DNA of 64,000 bases from Mastigias papua (GCA_964019165.1 OZ025268.1:6913517-6977516); one strand, 5' to 3'. Positions 51,170 through 62,247 are shown, numbered from the stretch's first letter. Made by a program: numbers and translations. Notes: generated by a model from the letters alone, not told the origin.

Positions 51170-51432
51170 TAAAGGTGGGTCCCATGTACGATTCCGTACC
51201 TTGGGGGAGTGCCCGTTAGAGGGACACTTATCCTGAGCCACCGGCATAGTGAGGTGGGGTGGCCAGCTCCTTTCCTCGCCGTCTTTAACTTCCCCAGTGT
51301 TGCCACCAGGTACCCATTTGCTACTGGGTGGACAGTTGGCGAACATCCCAACTATGATTTGAAGGTTCGGCTCGAACTATCGATGTTTTGCTCAGCAGTC
51401 AAGCGCACTAACCGCTTGGCCACTCCCCATAA
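51170..51432 (-). mobile_element. tRNA-derived SINE
   Basis: On the minus strand a tRNA-like head has the A-box TGGCCAAGCGGTTAGTGCG (about 51422-51404) and the B-box AGTTCGAGCC (51378-51369). A GC-rich body follows, including ggtacctggtggcaacactg and cggtggctcaggataagtgt, down to about 51,170. The body is unusually GC-rich for the window, and its texture is that of a conserved SINE domain, though I cannot name it from memory with certainty. Short frames in this region are by-products. Confidence 0.65.
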
Positions 51433-53229
51433 GCGCAAAATACCTTGTATGAAATGTACCCTGTGTTTGGTCATCATACAGTCATAATGCCCTTGAAAGC
51501 ATGATGATTATCACGAAACAATAAGAAAGGGTTACAGCACATATAATAGATTCCGACACCAACCAGCTCACCCGGTGTTATATTGTAGCCGAGGAACGCA
51601 CGTGATGTAATTTATCATATGGAGACTCCAGACTGTTTCAAAACAAAACAAACTATTCCCACACTATTGTCGCACCCTGGTGAATATCACTTTAAATAAC
51701 AGAGAAAATAAAGTTTGAAATGCTGTTTGCACATTCTATTTTTAGTGCAGGATGTAGAGTGGCTAGATTACAGATAAATATTCAACTTGAGAGCTTTCAA
51801 ACATCCAGTCGCAAACATACGCTTTTCCAAGAACCTTTGTCTCCCACCTTTGTGCGTACAGACTATGTGAATGACACCAAGAGAAGTAAATAATGTAGTA
51901 AACGAATTGCTTTTGAATTTTTTAATAGAAGAAGCAGAAATTGCTTTCCATCACTACATGTTTTGGGTACAATGATTTATTTCTGCTTTTCTTCCACTTT
52001 ATTCTACAGTAATAATCTCCCCATTGAAACCATTAAACGATAACCTCGATTTGAAAAATTGTTCCTTGGTCGGTTCTTACGTATATATGTATCTCTACGA
52101 TCTAACACCGACCCTCTAGTTCGAGTATTCGAAGTTATTGATTTGCTGCAGCGAAGAAAACACAATATTAAGCCAAATAGCTATGTTTTAACGCAACATG
52201 TATTGTTCGTAGCGGCCTTCTTAGTCCGTAGTCCAAAACAAACTGTGCTGCTGCGCAGTGGTAAAAGGTCTAAATCAGTACAGGTATAGGAATCTACAAG
52301 TATGTTATAGTTGGCGTAGATTCTTCAAGGCGAGTCTTTCAAAGGGAATAGGACAGCCTTCAATGAACATAATGATTTCAGTGCCATATGTAAAAGGAGC
52401 TTCTATTGTCTTAAATAACATTGAATCTGGATTTGAATGCCGTATGTGTGGACGGTTGGCACATTCAAAACGATGAAGTGCAGGAGAGGGAATTTCAAGC
52501 TTCCAGTACTAGCTATTTAAGTTCATTTTCATTTTCATTTTTAACTTATTTTTATATGATAACCAAAACATGAGCTACGTAATACATCAGTATAATTTAA
52601 CATATAGCTTATATTAAGAAAGAAAAAATATAATAATGCTAAAGCTGATCTTCGAGGGGTCGTGTTTGATTTATTTTCAGCTCATCAAATGTATTGTCAT
52701 AACTTGGCTTTTTCTCTAGTTACTCACGTAACTTAGTCTTTGAAGTCTCTTCTACATCAGGCATGAGCGGCACAGAATACACAAATCTTTAGCTGTTGGA
52801 TCATATGTGAATAACAAAAACTATTTACAAGATAACGAATCTCCAGTAAGACCCAGAATTATCGCGTAGCTGATCGCGTGGCACTAACCGAAGAGTAAAT
52901 GAAAAGTTAGAGAATATATTAGAAACTATACGAAAATACGAATTAAATCTAGCCAATCACATGCATAAGAACCTGAATCTATTTAAGCACTAAATGATAA
53001 ACAGGAAAGGTCTGTGTGTGAGAAAACATACAGAAGATCATTAGTCAGAATACAGTCAAGGCCTAAAAGTAGATGTAAAACGAGTGAAAGAGAGGTAACT
53101 ACGTAAATGAACTTAGAAGAGAGACTAAGCTCAATCGACGAGGAAATATGATTAATTAATGAACATAGGAAGAATGTTATGACGTATTAAAAAAAATATG
53201 AATGGGCAGAAAAAAGTGGTATCGTGACA

Positions 53230-54740
53230 GTATTTTCAATTGTTTTTTAGAAGTTGCCCAGCGAGAGAAGTTCCCTTATGCTTAAGGGGATTTCATTTCC
53301 GATTTTATGAGCTGAGTACGAAAATCCTTTCTTGGTATACTCTAGATTATACTTAGGAATCTGGATATTTCTGCAGAATCGTGTATTGTATCTAGAGTAG
53401 TGAGACCTTAGATGGAATTTGTTCCATAGATTTGCTGGACAGAGTCTGTTAAAGATCTTATATACCATAGCGGCACTATCAAATGTAAAAATTTGCTTGA
53501 CTGTTAGGAAATTTGGTGTCCAGTTGTCTTTTATCCTGGACGCATGAATCATGTAGAAATGGCTCTGTCCTGGAGACGTTGAGGGGATTCTATTTTTAAG
53601 CTTGGTAGACTTCCCCAGATTACATCACCATACATCGTGTGGCTTTCAACTAGGGCTCGGTATACATTGCTTAATGAAGACTGGGGAGAATGTTTTTCAG
53701 TCTTTTTAGAGATTCTAGACCGCCACGACTTTTGCTGTGAGCAGATTCAAATTGTCATTCCCAATTGAATCCGTCATCGACAATAATCCCTAGTGATTTG
53801 GTATTCATCACACGTTTTATATCGGAGCCATTCTGTTTCACTGGTTCATGTATCTTGACTTAATTTGTTTTACGAAGGTGTCCAGTTATCATGTATACAT
53901 GCTATTCATGTATTCGTATTGGTACTTAATTTATCTACCTCCATCTATTTAGAGATACTGGATAGTTACATTTGGGCGTTTTGGATTAGATCTTCAACAT
54001 TAGTAGATGTTACGGTGATATGAGTATCATCAGCGTAGAAACCTACCTTAGAGTCTATCATGTATTTTTAAAAGTAATTCAAGTATATTATAAGAAGAGG
54101 GCCAAGACATGAGCCTTGTGGGGTACCACAAGCTACTGTTTTAGCCCTCCGACTCAAAGCCATTTGCGGAACAGTACTGTTTTTTGTTCTCGAGATATGA
54201 TTGGAACCAGTTGCCAGCAATACCTTGAATGCCGTATATCTTCAACTTTCCTAGCAAAATGTTATGGTTAACAGTATCAAATGCCTTCTTCAAGTCGAGG
54301 AACATTGTTGAATTGAGTTGCTTGTCATCAATATTCTCATACGAGTTGTCGATTACGAGTCATTGATGTAATTGTTGAACACAATTTTTTAAAGGCTGAC
54401 TGACTCATTGTTAGGGCCTTGGTTGCCTTCAATCGTTCATAGGCTTGATTATGAACTATTCTTTCAAGAATCCTAGAGAACACGGAGACTACTGGGATTG
54501 GCCTATAGTTGTTTGCCTCACTTCTAGATCCTGATTTGAAAATAGGGGTTGCTTTCGCCACTTTCCAGATGTCAGGGAAGATGCCATTCCTCAAGGAAGA
54601 GTTGAAAATCATAAAATCACTGTTAATTGCTGACTTATCAGATCTATCGCATCTTTCATTAATATTATTGGAATTTTATCAGGCCCAGGTGCTTTGAGAT
54701 TTCTTAGCTGTTGTATGGCATTAGGATCTAAAGCCACTTG
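53230..54740 (-). pseudogene. Decayed LINE with most of the reverse transcriptase
   Basis: The minus strand reads, in order: NGIFPDIWKVAKATPIFKSG and NNYRPIPVVSVFSRILERIV (54.6-54.4 kb); motif A LKKAFDTVNHNILLGKLKIY; NWFQSYLENKKQY; motif B remnant GTPQGSCLGPLL; catalytic YADDTHI (about 54.0 kb); and the C-terminal KIGNEIPLSIREL block at 53,250-53,550. Each catalytic block is recognisable, but stops and frameshifts lie between them. It sits in the proposed PKD intron, antisense to that gene. Confidence 0.85.
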
Positions 54741-55669
54741 TGTCAAAATCACAAGTTGCTATCATAACTTCAGCTTTTGACAGATGTTTTGATATGTAGT
54801 CACCTTAAGAGACACTCCTAAGCCTATGAAAGAAAATAGCAAGCAACATCTGCAGAATCTGTACAATTATATTCTGCACAAACTTGAAAAGAAACTGTTT
54901 GCAAAGCTAAGGGCTAGAGAATTGTGTTGCAAACCCAAGCAAAACGAGATCTTCTCCTATTCAACTTAAAACATGAAATGCTCTGTTTGGATATGGTCCA
55001 TCAGTTTCCGGGTAAATGGAAGACCCATCTATACCTATTTGGCCACGGTCCCGTTTGGAAGCGTTCCCGTGTGAACGGGACATTAATCATCGCGAAAATA
55101 AGTTGTATTTCAACAGAGAGGGCTATGAAACCTGCCTAGAATTTGCACGCTAGGATTAGGGAAAACGGACCTTGTATCAGAAGGGTGGGGCAAAACTATC
55201 AAACGCTTAATACAGTTCATTTTCTCCAAACTTCATAATACTTAGTTGGTGCAAAAGCCGAAATGAAAGAGTGATATAAGTGAAATTTTCCAGAATTGCA
55301 CGACCAGTATACGAGCAGCCAAAAAATTGCCCAATAGAATCATCTTTGTTGATCATTGGTAGGTATAGTACCCCTCTATACCCTTCAAGTAATTTCGCTT
55401 CTGTATACATGGTCGTTACAAGATGTTAAATAACATAGATAGGTAACCTTGCATTAATAAAATCGCTAGAAATAGCCTTCTCACTTAATATTTGGGGTTG
55501 CTCGGATCATTAACTGCTCAATACGCGGACCTGGTATTATCGCACGTGGCACTAACTTCTTCCAATTTACTGAACATTGTCCACCATGCCGGATATCGAA
55601 AAGAGACTTCTTTCGGAAGTTACGTTACATAGCATCAAACTGCTAAGAATTTGAATTCATTTTATCATT
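54741..55669. other. Between LINE relic and Ty3/gypsy element, nothing recognised
   Basis: Only short frames, none with motifs; intronic in the proposed PKD gene model. Confidence 0.4.
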
Positions 55670-55673
55670 GTAG

Positions 55674-55840
55674 TGTTGCGATTTAAAGGGTTCTCAGAGA
55701 AAGACTCAATAATGGCAACGTCTGTATTCCATCTCAAACAACTACCACTAACTAAAAAGTGTAACAACGTTTGTTAAGAAGCTTCTGTTGGCTGCATTCC
55801 AATATATATATAAAGGGTTGCCGCTATGCCAATCACAACA
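55674..55840 (-). repeat. 3' LTR of the Ty3/gypsy element
   Basis: 167 bp, TG...CA, identical by eye to the other LTR. On the minus strand it has GATTGGC near its start and a TATA-rich box (TTTATATATATATTGG) about 30 bp further, consistent with the U3 promoter. Confidence 0.95.
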
Positions 55841-55857
55841 CCATCCCCCCATTAAAT

Positions 55858-58800
55858 CTAGTGGGTTACGAAGTCTCCAAACCGCAAAGGGGGGTTTATA
55901 TTTTGCCTCAATCTAGGTGGTCGATGTAGAGGGCCGGTTTGATTTTCTGGTACTTCCTCCCTGGGCATGGTGGTGAGCTCTATTTCCTCTGCTTCCCGGA
56001 CTGGACAATGTGGTTCCCCCTTGTTGAATGGGATTGTGCAAGATTTTACCTGATTGTGGTGCACCACGATGTCTTTCCCTGCTTTAGAACGCAATTTGTA
56101 GTTGACACCTTGATGAGAAATAATTTTATATGGCCCAATCCACCTCCCCCCAAATTTCCAAGCCTTAGGGCGACGCAACCATACAGATTGGCCAGGGAGC
56201 AAAGGAGTCCAGTTACTATTCTTTACATTACCTGGCTGGCTATACTTTTGTCTACTGCGAGCTAAATTCTCTCTAGCTACATCTGCGACTGACTGCAAAT
56301 TACGACGGATCAAGGCAGCATATTCGTGTTGACTGCAAGGGTTTTTTAAGGGTAACCCCAGATCTAGCTCCAGTGGGGTTCTAGCAAGACGACCAAAAAC
56401 CATTTCGTAGGGACTATAACCGGTTGACGCGTGAGTGCTAGTATTGTAGGCATAGGCAACTAGATCCACCCAACAGTCCCAGTCATGTTGGTGTTTCGAG
56501 ACGTAGCTGGTAAGCATGTCCTGCAAAGTACGATTTTGCCGTTCAACAAGACCATCGCACTGAGGGTGGTATGCTGATGTGCGAGATTTATGTACGCCCA
56601 TTAGGCAGCATATTTCATGCATCAAATTGCTTTCGAAATTTCTGCCCTGATCGGAGTGGATAACGGTAGGTGGCCCAAATCTACTGAAAACTTTTGACAC
56701 TAGAATTTCAGCAACAGTCCTAGCTTTTTGGTCTTTGGTAGGAAACACCTCACACCATTTGGTGAAATGATCCATAATAACCAGCAAATGTTTGTTCCCT
56801 TGTGTGGTTTCAGGCAAGGGACCCATATAGTCCATTGCCCAAAATATAAATGGCTCATTAACGGTAATAGATTGCAAGGGAGCCTTTATGTGGTTAGGAT
56901 CCAGTTTAATTTGTGCACAGACCTGACAATTTTTGACGAAATCTTGTAACTGAGTAGTCATATGCGGCCAAAAGTACCGCTCTTTAGCCTTAAGAAGAGT
57001 GCGTTTGAGCCCTAAATGACCAGAAAAAGGACTACAATGAAGGCCTTGCATGACCGATTGGACCAAGTGGCCAGGTATGACAAATGAATAGCGTGGCAAG
57101 GAATGATTAGCAGAAAGGTTTTTGACAAGAAGTCCATTAACTAGATAAAGATCATCCCAACAATGCCAAAATACGCGCAAGGATGGTGTGCCAGCCCATA
57201 CAAAATACGGGGGCTTGGGCATATCAGCTAGTTTTAACTCCATAATGGTGGATATGTATGGATCATCTTTTTGGGCTTGTTGTAAATTGTAGCCTGGAGT
57301 CATGGTAGTGGCATAAGTAGCTAAGGGTGAAATAGGGGGGACAGAGGAAACTGGGGGACAACTAGATGTTGGCAATGGCATGCGAGATAAAGCATCAGCG
57401 TTTTGGTTAGCGGTACCAGGGCGATGCTTAACAACAAAAGAGAATTCCTGAAGGGCCATAACCCACCTAGCAAGCCGTCCCTTTGGCTCTACAGAGTGGA
57501 GCCACTGTAAGGCGCTATGATCAGTAATCAAGGTGAATTCTCTTCCCAGTAGATATACACGATAATGATCAATGGCAAAGATGATGGCTAAAGCTTCTTT
57601 TTCAGTGGTAGAATAGCATTTCTCACGGTCTAAAAGTGAACGACTAGCATACGATATCACGTGTTCTCGACCAGAGTTATCTAATTGAGTTAGTACAGCA
57701 CCCAGTCCCTTATCAGAGGCATCCGTCTGCAAGAAAAAGCGTTTGTCAAATTGAGGATAAGCGAGAATGGGTGCGCTACAAAGTAAGGATTTAAGTTGCA
57801 GAAAGGCTTGCTCCTGCAAGTCAGTCCAGGAAAAAGAGGAACCTTTCTTGGTAAGCTGCACAAGAGGGGCAGACAGGACTGCAAAGTTGGGTATAAAATT
57901 ACGGTAGTACCCTGCTAAACCTAAAAATGACCGTACTTGTTGCACATTGGTGGGAGGAGCGAGAGCAGAAACAGCTTCAATTTTGTGGGGATCCGTGTGA
58001 ATCCCAGCAGATGAAACGACATGGCCTAAATACGTGACTCTATCAGCGCCAAAACAACATTTAGAGGCTTTAACACGAAGGTTATGTTGCTGAAAACGAC
58101 CTAAAACTAACTCAAGCCTTTCACAGTGCTGCTGTAAATTTATGGATGGAATTATTATGTCGTCAAAATAACACAAACACGTATCATACTTAAGGCCAGA
58201 CAGTACAATTTGAATAGCCCTTTGGAAAGTGGCACAACCATTAGACACACCAAATGGCATTCTCAGAAATTCCCATAACCCCTCAGGAGTAATAAAGGCT
58301 GTTTTTTCACGATCTTCAGGTGACATAGCTATCTGCCAATAACCAGATCTAAGATCTAGAGTACTGAACATGGTCGATCCCTGGAGAGAATCTAAAAGGT
58401 CATCAATTCTAGGGAGGGGGTGAGCATCCCGTTTCGTCACAGCGTTTAATTTACGGTAGTCCACACAAAAACGAAAGTTACCGTCTTTCTTCTTTACTAA
58501 AACTATGGGGGAGGCCCATGGAGAAGTACTTTGTTGGATAACCCCCTGTTCCAACATGTCAGAAATCTGTCTGTTGACTTCATCTCTATAAGCGTATGGG
58601 AATCGCCTCGGGTATTGCCGTATGGGGTCAGCATTACCAGTATTGATTGTGTGAGTTATCACGTCAGTATAACCAAGACTTTCGTCAAATACATTTGCGT
58701 ACTTTAGGAGCGTATTTAAAATGACCTGACGATCATGGTCATTCAACGAGGGACTGATAACCGCTTTCAGCTCTTCAGTAAGACTAACTTTATTGGCAGG

Positions 58801-59706
58801 CTGGCAAGAAAATGCTTTAGCATAATTAGGTAGGGGAGTGCCCTGTGTATCCACAGAAGACAGGGTATCAAGGAGAGGGCAATACTCACCTATGCGCTGT
58901 CCAGCCTGTAAAGTAATATCACAATTAGATGTGTTCATGATTCTAAGAGCTACCTGTCTACCTACGGCCTGGTTTACAGAATATGCTACTAAGAGATGGC
59001 TTGGCAACGAGTCATGCTGGATAGGTGCTATCATGCCTAGCTGATCTTTGGCACTTTTAGGAACGTGTACTAAGACAAAAGCTTCGGTTCTACCTGGCAA
59101 ACAAACACTATTCACTAAAGTAATAGGAACAGGACTCCTCGAAGGGCATTGGGAAAACACATCGGAATTACTAACGACGCTATCGGTAAGAGGACGAGGG
59201 GGAGAAAGGGAGGTGGGGGCCTCATCTCTAGGGGTAATGAGGGTCTTCCCATGGCGACCTACTAAGTAATAAGTGCCAGTGCGCTCTCTAGTTAGTGCCA
59301 ACCCATTGGAGGTTAGAAAGTCCCACCCAAGAACACACTCCAGGGGGGAAAATAATTTTTCGGAAATTAAGAACTTACCGGTATAAACATCGCCATTACC
59401 AGGAAAGGTAAGAGAAGCCTGCACAATCCCATCAACCGGCAAAGGCAGGCCATTTATTCCAACGCAGTGCTGAACTGTGTTTTGAATAAGTGGCCGAGGC
59501 CGCAATTTGTTAAATGTGTCTCGAGATAGAAACGAGACCATAGACCCGGTATCAATTAAGGCGGGAAAGGTTAAATCCCCGAAAAGGCAAGAAACGAGTG
59601 GCTGGTTGGGGGCTTGAAACGAAGCCGTGCATGACCCAGCAGAGAAAATACAGGGGTGACCTTCAACCCAGCCCTCTATTGAGGCACCCCTTTGAAGTTT
59701 AAAGAC
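55858..59706 (-). CDS. pol: Ty3/gypsy Pol polyprotein (protease, RT, RNase H, integrase)
   Basis: The frame is open from 59706 to the stop at 55858; its first ATG is at 59541. The aspartic protease motif (LIDTGS, 59553-59542) lies upstream of that ATG, so Pol must be made by frameshifting from Gag. Domains in order: protease; RT with LPRIDDLLDSLQG, LDLRSGYWQI, MPFGVSNGCATFQRA and the catalytic YFDD (about 58165); RNase H with QTDASDKGLGAVL and TTEKEALAI; integrase zinc finger (GHLGL ... CQVCAQ); and integrase core D, D, E in WAMDYMGP, HSDQGRNF and LVERQNRT. A C-terminal GRWIGPYKI (GPY/F) module closes the protein, with no chromodomain. No stop or missing catalytic residue is seen. YFDD is a slight variant of the commoner YLDD or YVDD. 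Confidence 0.95.
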   Translation of the reverse strand, partial: VFKLQRGASIEGWVEGHPCIFSAGSCTASFQAPNQPLVSCLFGDLTFPALIDTGSMVSFLSRDTFNKLRPRPLIQNTVQHCVGINGLPLPVDGIVQASLTFPGNGDVYTGKFLISEKLFSPLECVLGWDFLTSNGLALTRERTGTYYLVGRHGKTLITPRDEAPTSLSPPRPLTDSVVSNSDVFSQCPSRSPVPITLVNSVCLPGRTEAFVLVHVPKSAKDQLGMIAPIQHDSLPSHLLVAYSVNQAVGRQVALRIMNTSNCDITLQAGQRIGEYCPLLDTLSSVDTQGTPLPNYAKAFSCQPANKVSLTEELKAVISPSLNDHDRQVILNTLLKYANVFDESLGYTDVITHTINTGNADPIRQYPRRFPYAYRDEVNRQISDMLEQGVIQQSTSPWASPIVLVKKKDGNFRFCVDYRKLNAVTKRDAHPLPRIDDLLDSLQGSTMFSTLDLRSGYWQIAMSPEDREKTAFITPEGLWEFLRMPFGVSNGCATFQRAIQIVLSGLKYDTCLCYFDDIIIPSINLQQHCERLELVLGRFQQHNLRVKASKCCFGADRVTYLGHVVSSAGIHTDPHKIEAVSALAPPTNVQQVRSFLGLAGYYRNFIPNFAVLSAPLVQLTKKGSSFSWTDLQEQAFLQLKSLLCSAPILAYPQFDKRFFLQTDASDKGLGAVLTQLDNSGREHVISYASRSLLDREKCYSTTEKEALAIIFAIDHYRVYLLGREFTLITDHSALQWLHSVEPKGRLARWVMALQEFSFVVKHRPGTANQNADALSRMPLPTSSCPPVSSVPPISPLATYATTMTPGYNLQQAQKDDPYISTIMELKLADMPKPPYFVWAGTPSLRVFWHCWDDLYLVNGLLVKNLSANHSLPRYSFVIPGHLVQSVMQGLHCSPFSGHLGLKRTLLKAKERYFWPHMTTQLQDFVKNCQVCAQIKLDPNHIKAPLQSITVNEPFIFWAMDYMGPLPETTQGNKHLLVIMDHFTKWCEVFPTKDQKARTVAEILVSKVFSRFGPPTVIHSDQGRNFESNLMHEICCLMGVHKSRTSAYHPQCDGLVERQNRTLQDMLTSYVSKHQHDWDCWVDLVAYAYNTSTHASTGYSPYEMVFGRLARTPLELDLGLPLKNPCSQHEYAALIRRNLQSVADVARENLARSRQKYSQPGNVKNSNWTPLLPGQSVWLRRPKAWKFGGRWIGPYKIISHQGVNYKLRSKAGKDIVVHHNQVKSCTIPFNKGEPHCPVREAEEIELTTMPREEVPENQTGPLHRPPRLRQNINPPLRFGDFVTH

Positions 59707-60647
59707 TTACCAGACATCGATGAGCCTTGTGAGGAACAGACATAGTGGTTGGCGCATTGGTGTTGTTCATGGCCCCAGCCCGCACAGAGGGCACATTGTA
59801 AAGTATAGGGGCAGGAATTCACAAAATGCCCAAGTCCATTACAATTAAAGCAGCGACGGGCTTGGTTGTTCCGTGATCTTGTATTTTGACGTGTCTGGGG
59901 GTGAAATCCATCTGGTGCACTGTTCTGCATACGTGGAGCGGTAAAACGGCGCGTGAAAGGTTGGTGGGGCGGCTGAGGAGTAGGGGCAGACATCGCGGCT
60001 TCAAGGTGCTTATGGCGGTCTGTCAAAGCAGTAACTGCGGCAGTAAGTTGCGTCACAGTGTCTTGAAGGCTGTGAAATTTGCTTGCCATCTTTTCGTCAT
60101 CAACTCCAGCGGCCGGTTTGACGGCAAAGGTCAAAGTGGGGATATCTGCTTGACGAATAGCCCGAAAACGTTTTGCGAAGTTCTCCATTTCCGCCAATGA
60201 CGGTGTTGGATTGGCTTCTAAGAGGTTCAACCGTATGCCTTCGGGCAAACCACGCATAAATTGCCTGCTTAATAGGGCCTCTCGTGCAGCATCGCTGAGG
60301 GAAGGATCGGCTTTTGAAAGTAAGTCCTTCAAATTCCATAAAAATATAGTGGGGTCCTCGTCTGGCCGGAGAAGGCGATGTTCAAATGTCGCAAAATTTC
60401 GTTCGCGATCAACAGCAGGGCAAAAGGAGGCCAGCAATTGTTCTTTCAAATTCCGATACGAGCCTTTCACCTCGTCGGGCAAAGCATGGAAATAGGCGGC
60501 AGCAGGCCCCCTTAGAAAGGCTGGTAGAACTTGTAACTGCTTCTCCTCACTCCAAGCATTGGCAGTAGAGCAGCATTCGAATTGGCGAAACCAGGAAACA
60601 ATATCGCCTGAATCAAACTTCTCAGGTTGAATTGAAAAAGTTGCCAT
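59676..60647 (-). CDS. gag: Ty3/gypsy Gag
   Basis: A 323-residue structural protein that packages the element's RNA into particles. The N-terminal half has the capsid-like retrotransposon Gag pattern (WFRQFECCS, LRGPAAAYFHALPDEVK, RQFMRGLPEGIRLNLLEA). The C-terminal part is basic and proline-rich. It ends with two zinc knuckles of the CX2CX4HX4C type: CFNCNGLGHFVNSC and CALCAGWGHEQHQC. The ATG at 60647 is only 34 bases inside the 5' LTR, so the leader is very short and almost filled by the primer-binding site. The stop at 59676-59678 lies 18 bases past a slippery heptamer that leads into Pol. Confidence 0.95.
   Translation of the reverse strand: MATFSIQPEKFDSGDIVSWFRQFECCSTANAWSEEKQLQVLPAFLRGPAAAYFHALPDEVKGSYRNLKEQLLASFCPAVDRERNFATFEHRLLRPDEDPTIFLWNLKDLLSKADPSLSDAAREALLSRQFMRGLPEGIRLNLLEANPTPSLAEMENFAKRFRAIRQADIPTLTFAVKPAAGVDDEKMASKFHSLQDTVTQLTAAVTALTDRHKHLEAAMSAPTPQPPHQPFTRRFTAPRMQNSAPDGFHPQTRQNTRSRNNQARRCFNCNGLGHFVNSCPYTLQCALCAGWGHEQHQCANHYVCSSQGSSMSGKSLNFKGVPQ
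59697..59703 (-). promoter_or_regulatory. -1 ribosomal frameshift heptamer TTTAAAC
   Basis: In the Gag frame the codons are TCT TTA AAC TTC, so the heptamer T TTA AAC has exactly the X XXY YYZ register needed for simultaneous slippage. The Pol frame is -1 to Gag and is closed by TAA only six bases upstream of the heptamer (59707-59709). The Gag stop follows 18 bases downstream. The slip must therefore happen in this narrow overlap. A downstream stem or pseudoknot is expected but I did not fold one. Confidence 0.8.
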
Positions 60648-60669
60648 TCTGGGTACACTTCTCTGTTAC

Positions 60670-60681
60670 CTCTGTCACCAA
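60670..60681 (-). other. Primer-binding site candidate
   Basis: Directly inside the 5' LTR on the minus strand the sequence is T followed by TGGTGACAGAGGTAAC. TGG is the complement of the CCA end of a tRNA. I could not match the rest to a particular tRNA with confidence. Confidence 0.6.
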
Positions 60682-60848
60682 TGTTGCGATTTAAAGGGTT
60701 CTCAGAGAAAGACTCAATAATGGCAACGTCTGTATTCCATCTCAAACAACTACCACTAACTAAAAAGTGTAACAACGTTTGTTAAGAAGCTTCTGTTGGC
60801 TGCATTCCAATATATATATAAAGGGTTGCCGCTATGCCAATCACAACA
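60682..60848 (-). repeat. 5' LTR of the Ty3/gypsy element
   Basis: 167 bp, the same as the 3' LTR by eye, and followed by the GTAG target duplication. Confidence 0.95.
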
Positions 60849-60852
60849 GTAG

Positions 60853-62247
60853 GTACAGGTAATTAATCTTAAGCAGAACTTCTTATCACTTTTGGTACAT
60901 GTTGCTCAAAGTAGCTCTATGCTCAGTTTAACTTTGAATAGTCCTCAAGATCCTCAAATCCATGTGGAATAGGATTAAATTATCTTTCTGAGCTAGAACT
61001 TATGGATTCCAATCGCATTGCTAGAATGGTACAATTTTCTTTCTAAACCGTCGTGAATATAATTACTAGCACTATTTGGATTGTTGCTAAATATTGGAAC
61101 GATTCCAAGGATCATGTAGAAGCCAGGCTGAATGGATAAATAAATTGTACCTTGATGACACGCTTTCTCCAAAATAGTTACTCAGTATAATTACGCATGC
61201 CATTGCACTCCTTCATCAAATCAATATGATGAAGATTAAAGATTAGCCTGCCAAAAGCTACCGACTTGCTGTTACCACATTTAATGCAGCTGAGTAACAA
61301 TGGCAAAAGCAAACAAATACCTTTTGTCAGCAGTATATGCTAATCTTCACTATATTGATTGCTCTATGAGTGCAATACTGTAATAGCTCATGCACAAGAA
61401 CCCGAATTTTTTAATGTAGTCTAAATTGGTTCTTATGTAAATGGTATTTAAGAGAAATATAAGCTACCATGGTTCTTTAGATAGGTTGTTACATTTCATA
61501 CGACTTTCGTCTGAATATGCTATGTATAGCATGAATATCATATATATTTATTAGCTTGAATGACAAAATGTTTTATCAAGTAATTTTTAATTAGCTGAAG
61601 ATCTTCATCCAGCAGTTTTACTAATACACTTTTACAGCAACCCCACTGTTAAGAACCTAACTCAAAACTTTAGCTTAAACGAGTTCTTATATGCAGAAGA
61701 CTTGAAGTTAACCTTTTAGCTTAGTAGGCACTGTGAACCTTGGATCTTACTGTAGCAGTCATAAAATTTATAATAGCAGCCATGCACGCGGGATATGACT
61801 CTGTTGGATAATATGGCCTAGCAAATACGAAGTGCTATAGTTCTATGCAACTTGTAGGTTGCATCATCTCGAGCAAAAATTTATGATACCGAGTGTGAAG
61901 CGTGGATTTCTCACCAATGTACACTGCTCTTCAGTGAAATGTCCAGGAAATGTTGGCAGGGTATAAGTTATCGACTGTATCATTTGTTTGAACTAATGCA
62001 TTCAACAGCTATAAAAAAGATACTATTCATTTGTCGACGTAGTTTTTGCTCTTTCCAAATTCTAAGCAATTCGAGTTATCTATCTAAGAATGTATACTAT
62101 TGTTATTCTCGAGGTTCAAAGTTTAAAAAAACTCCATAGCTAGTATTATAATAACCCTCTATAACATGAAGTTAATGACAGGTTTAGGATAAACTTTAGT
62201 TACATTAAAACAATGCTTTGAACATTAATAGCTTTTTGCAATTGCAG
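60853..62247. other. Intronic flank, nothing recognised
   Basis: AT-rich with scattered TTAAGAACC/GGTTCTTA motifs that recur elsewhere in the window, but no complete element. It ends with the PKD exon's acceptor (gctttttgcaattgcag). Confidence 0.4.

Larger units (their letters stand above)
55674..60848 (-). mobile_element. Complete Ty3/gypsy LTR retrotransposon
   Basis: A 5175-bp element with all standard parts. It has two 167-bp LTRs (55674-55840 and 60682-60848) that begin TG, end CA and look identical. They are flanked by a GTAG duplication at 55670-55673 and 60849-60852. On the minus strand the 5' LTR is the right-hand one. A primer-binding site candidate (TGGTGACAGAGG) follows it one base in. 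A polypurine tract (AATGGGGGGATGG) abuts the other LTR. Gag and Pol are uninterrupted, with a -1 frame relation. Identical LTRs imply recent insertion. Short LTRs recall Mag/SURL-type elements, but the clade is not proven. It lies antisense in the proposed PKD intron. Confidence 0.95.
48907..62247 (+). other. Proposed 13.3-kb intron 1 of the PKD gene, loaded with transposons
   Basis: It runs from GTAAGT at 48907 to ttttgcaattgcag at 62247. It contains an ATT run near 49490, a tRNA-derived SINE at about 51.2-51.4 kb (minus), a decayed LINE at 53.2-54.7 kb (minus) and a complete Ty3/gypsy element at 55.7-60.8 kb (minus). All the recognisable elements are antisense to the host gene. The stretches 48.9-51.1, 51.5-53.2 and 60.9-62.2 kb show nothing I recognise. 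Confidence 0.6.
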
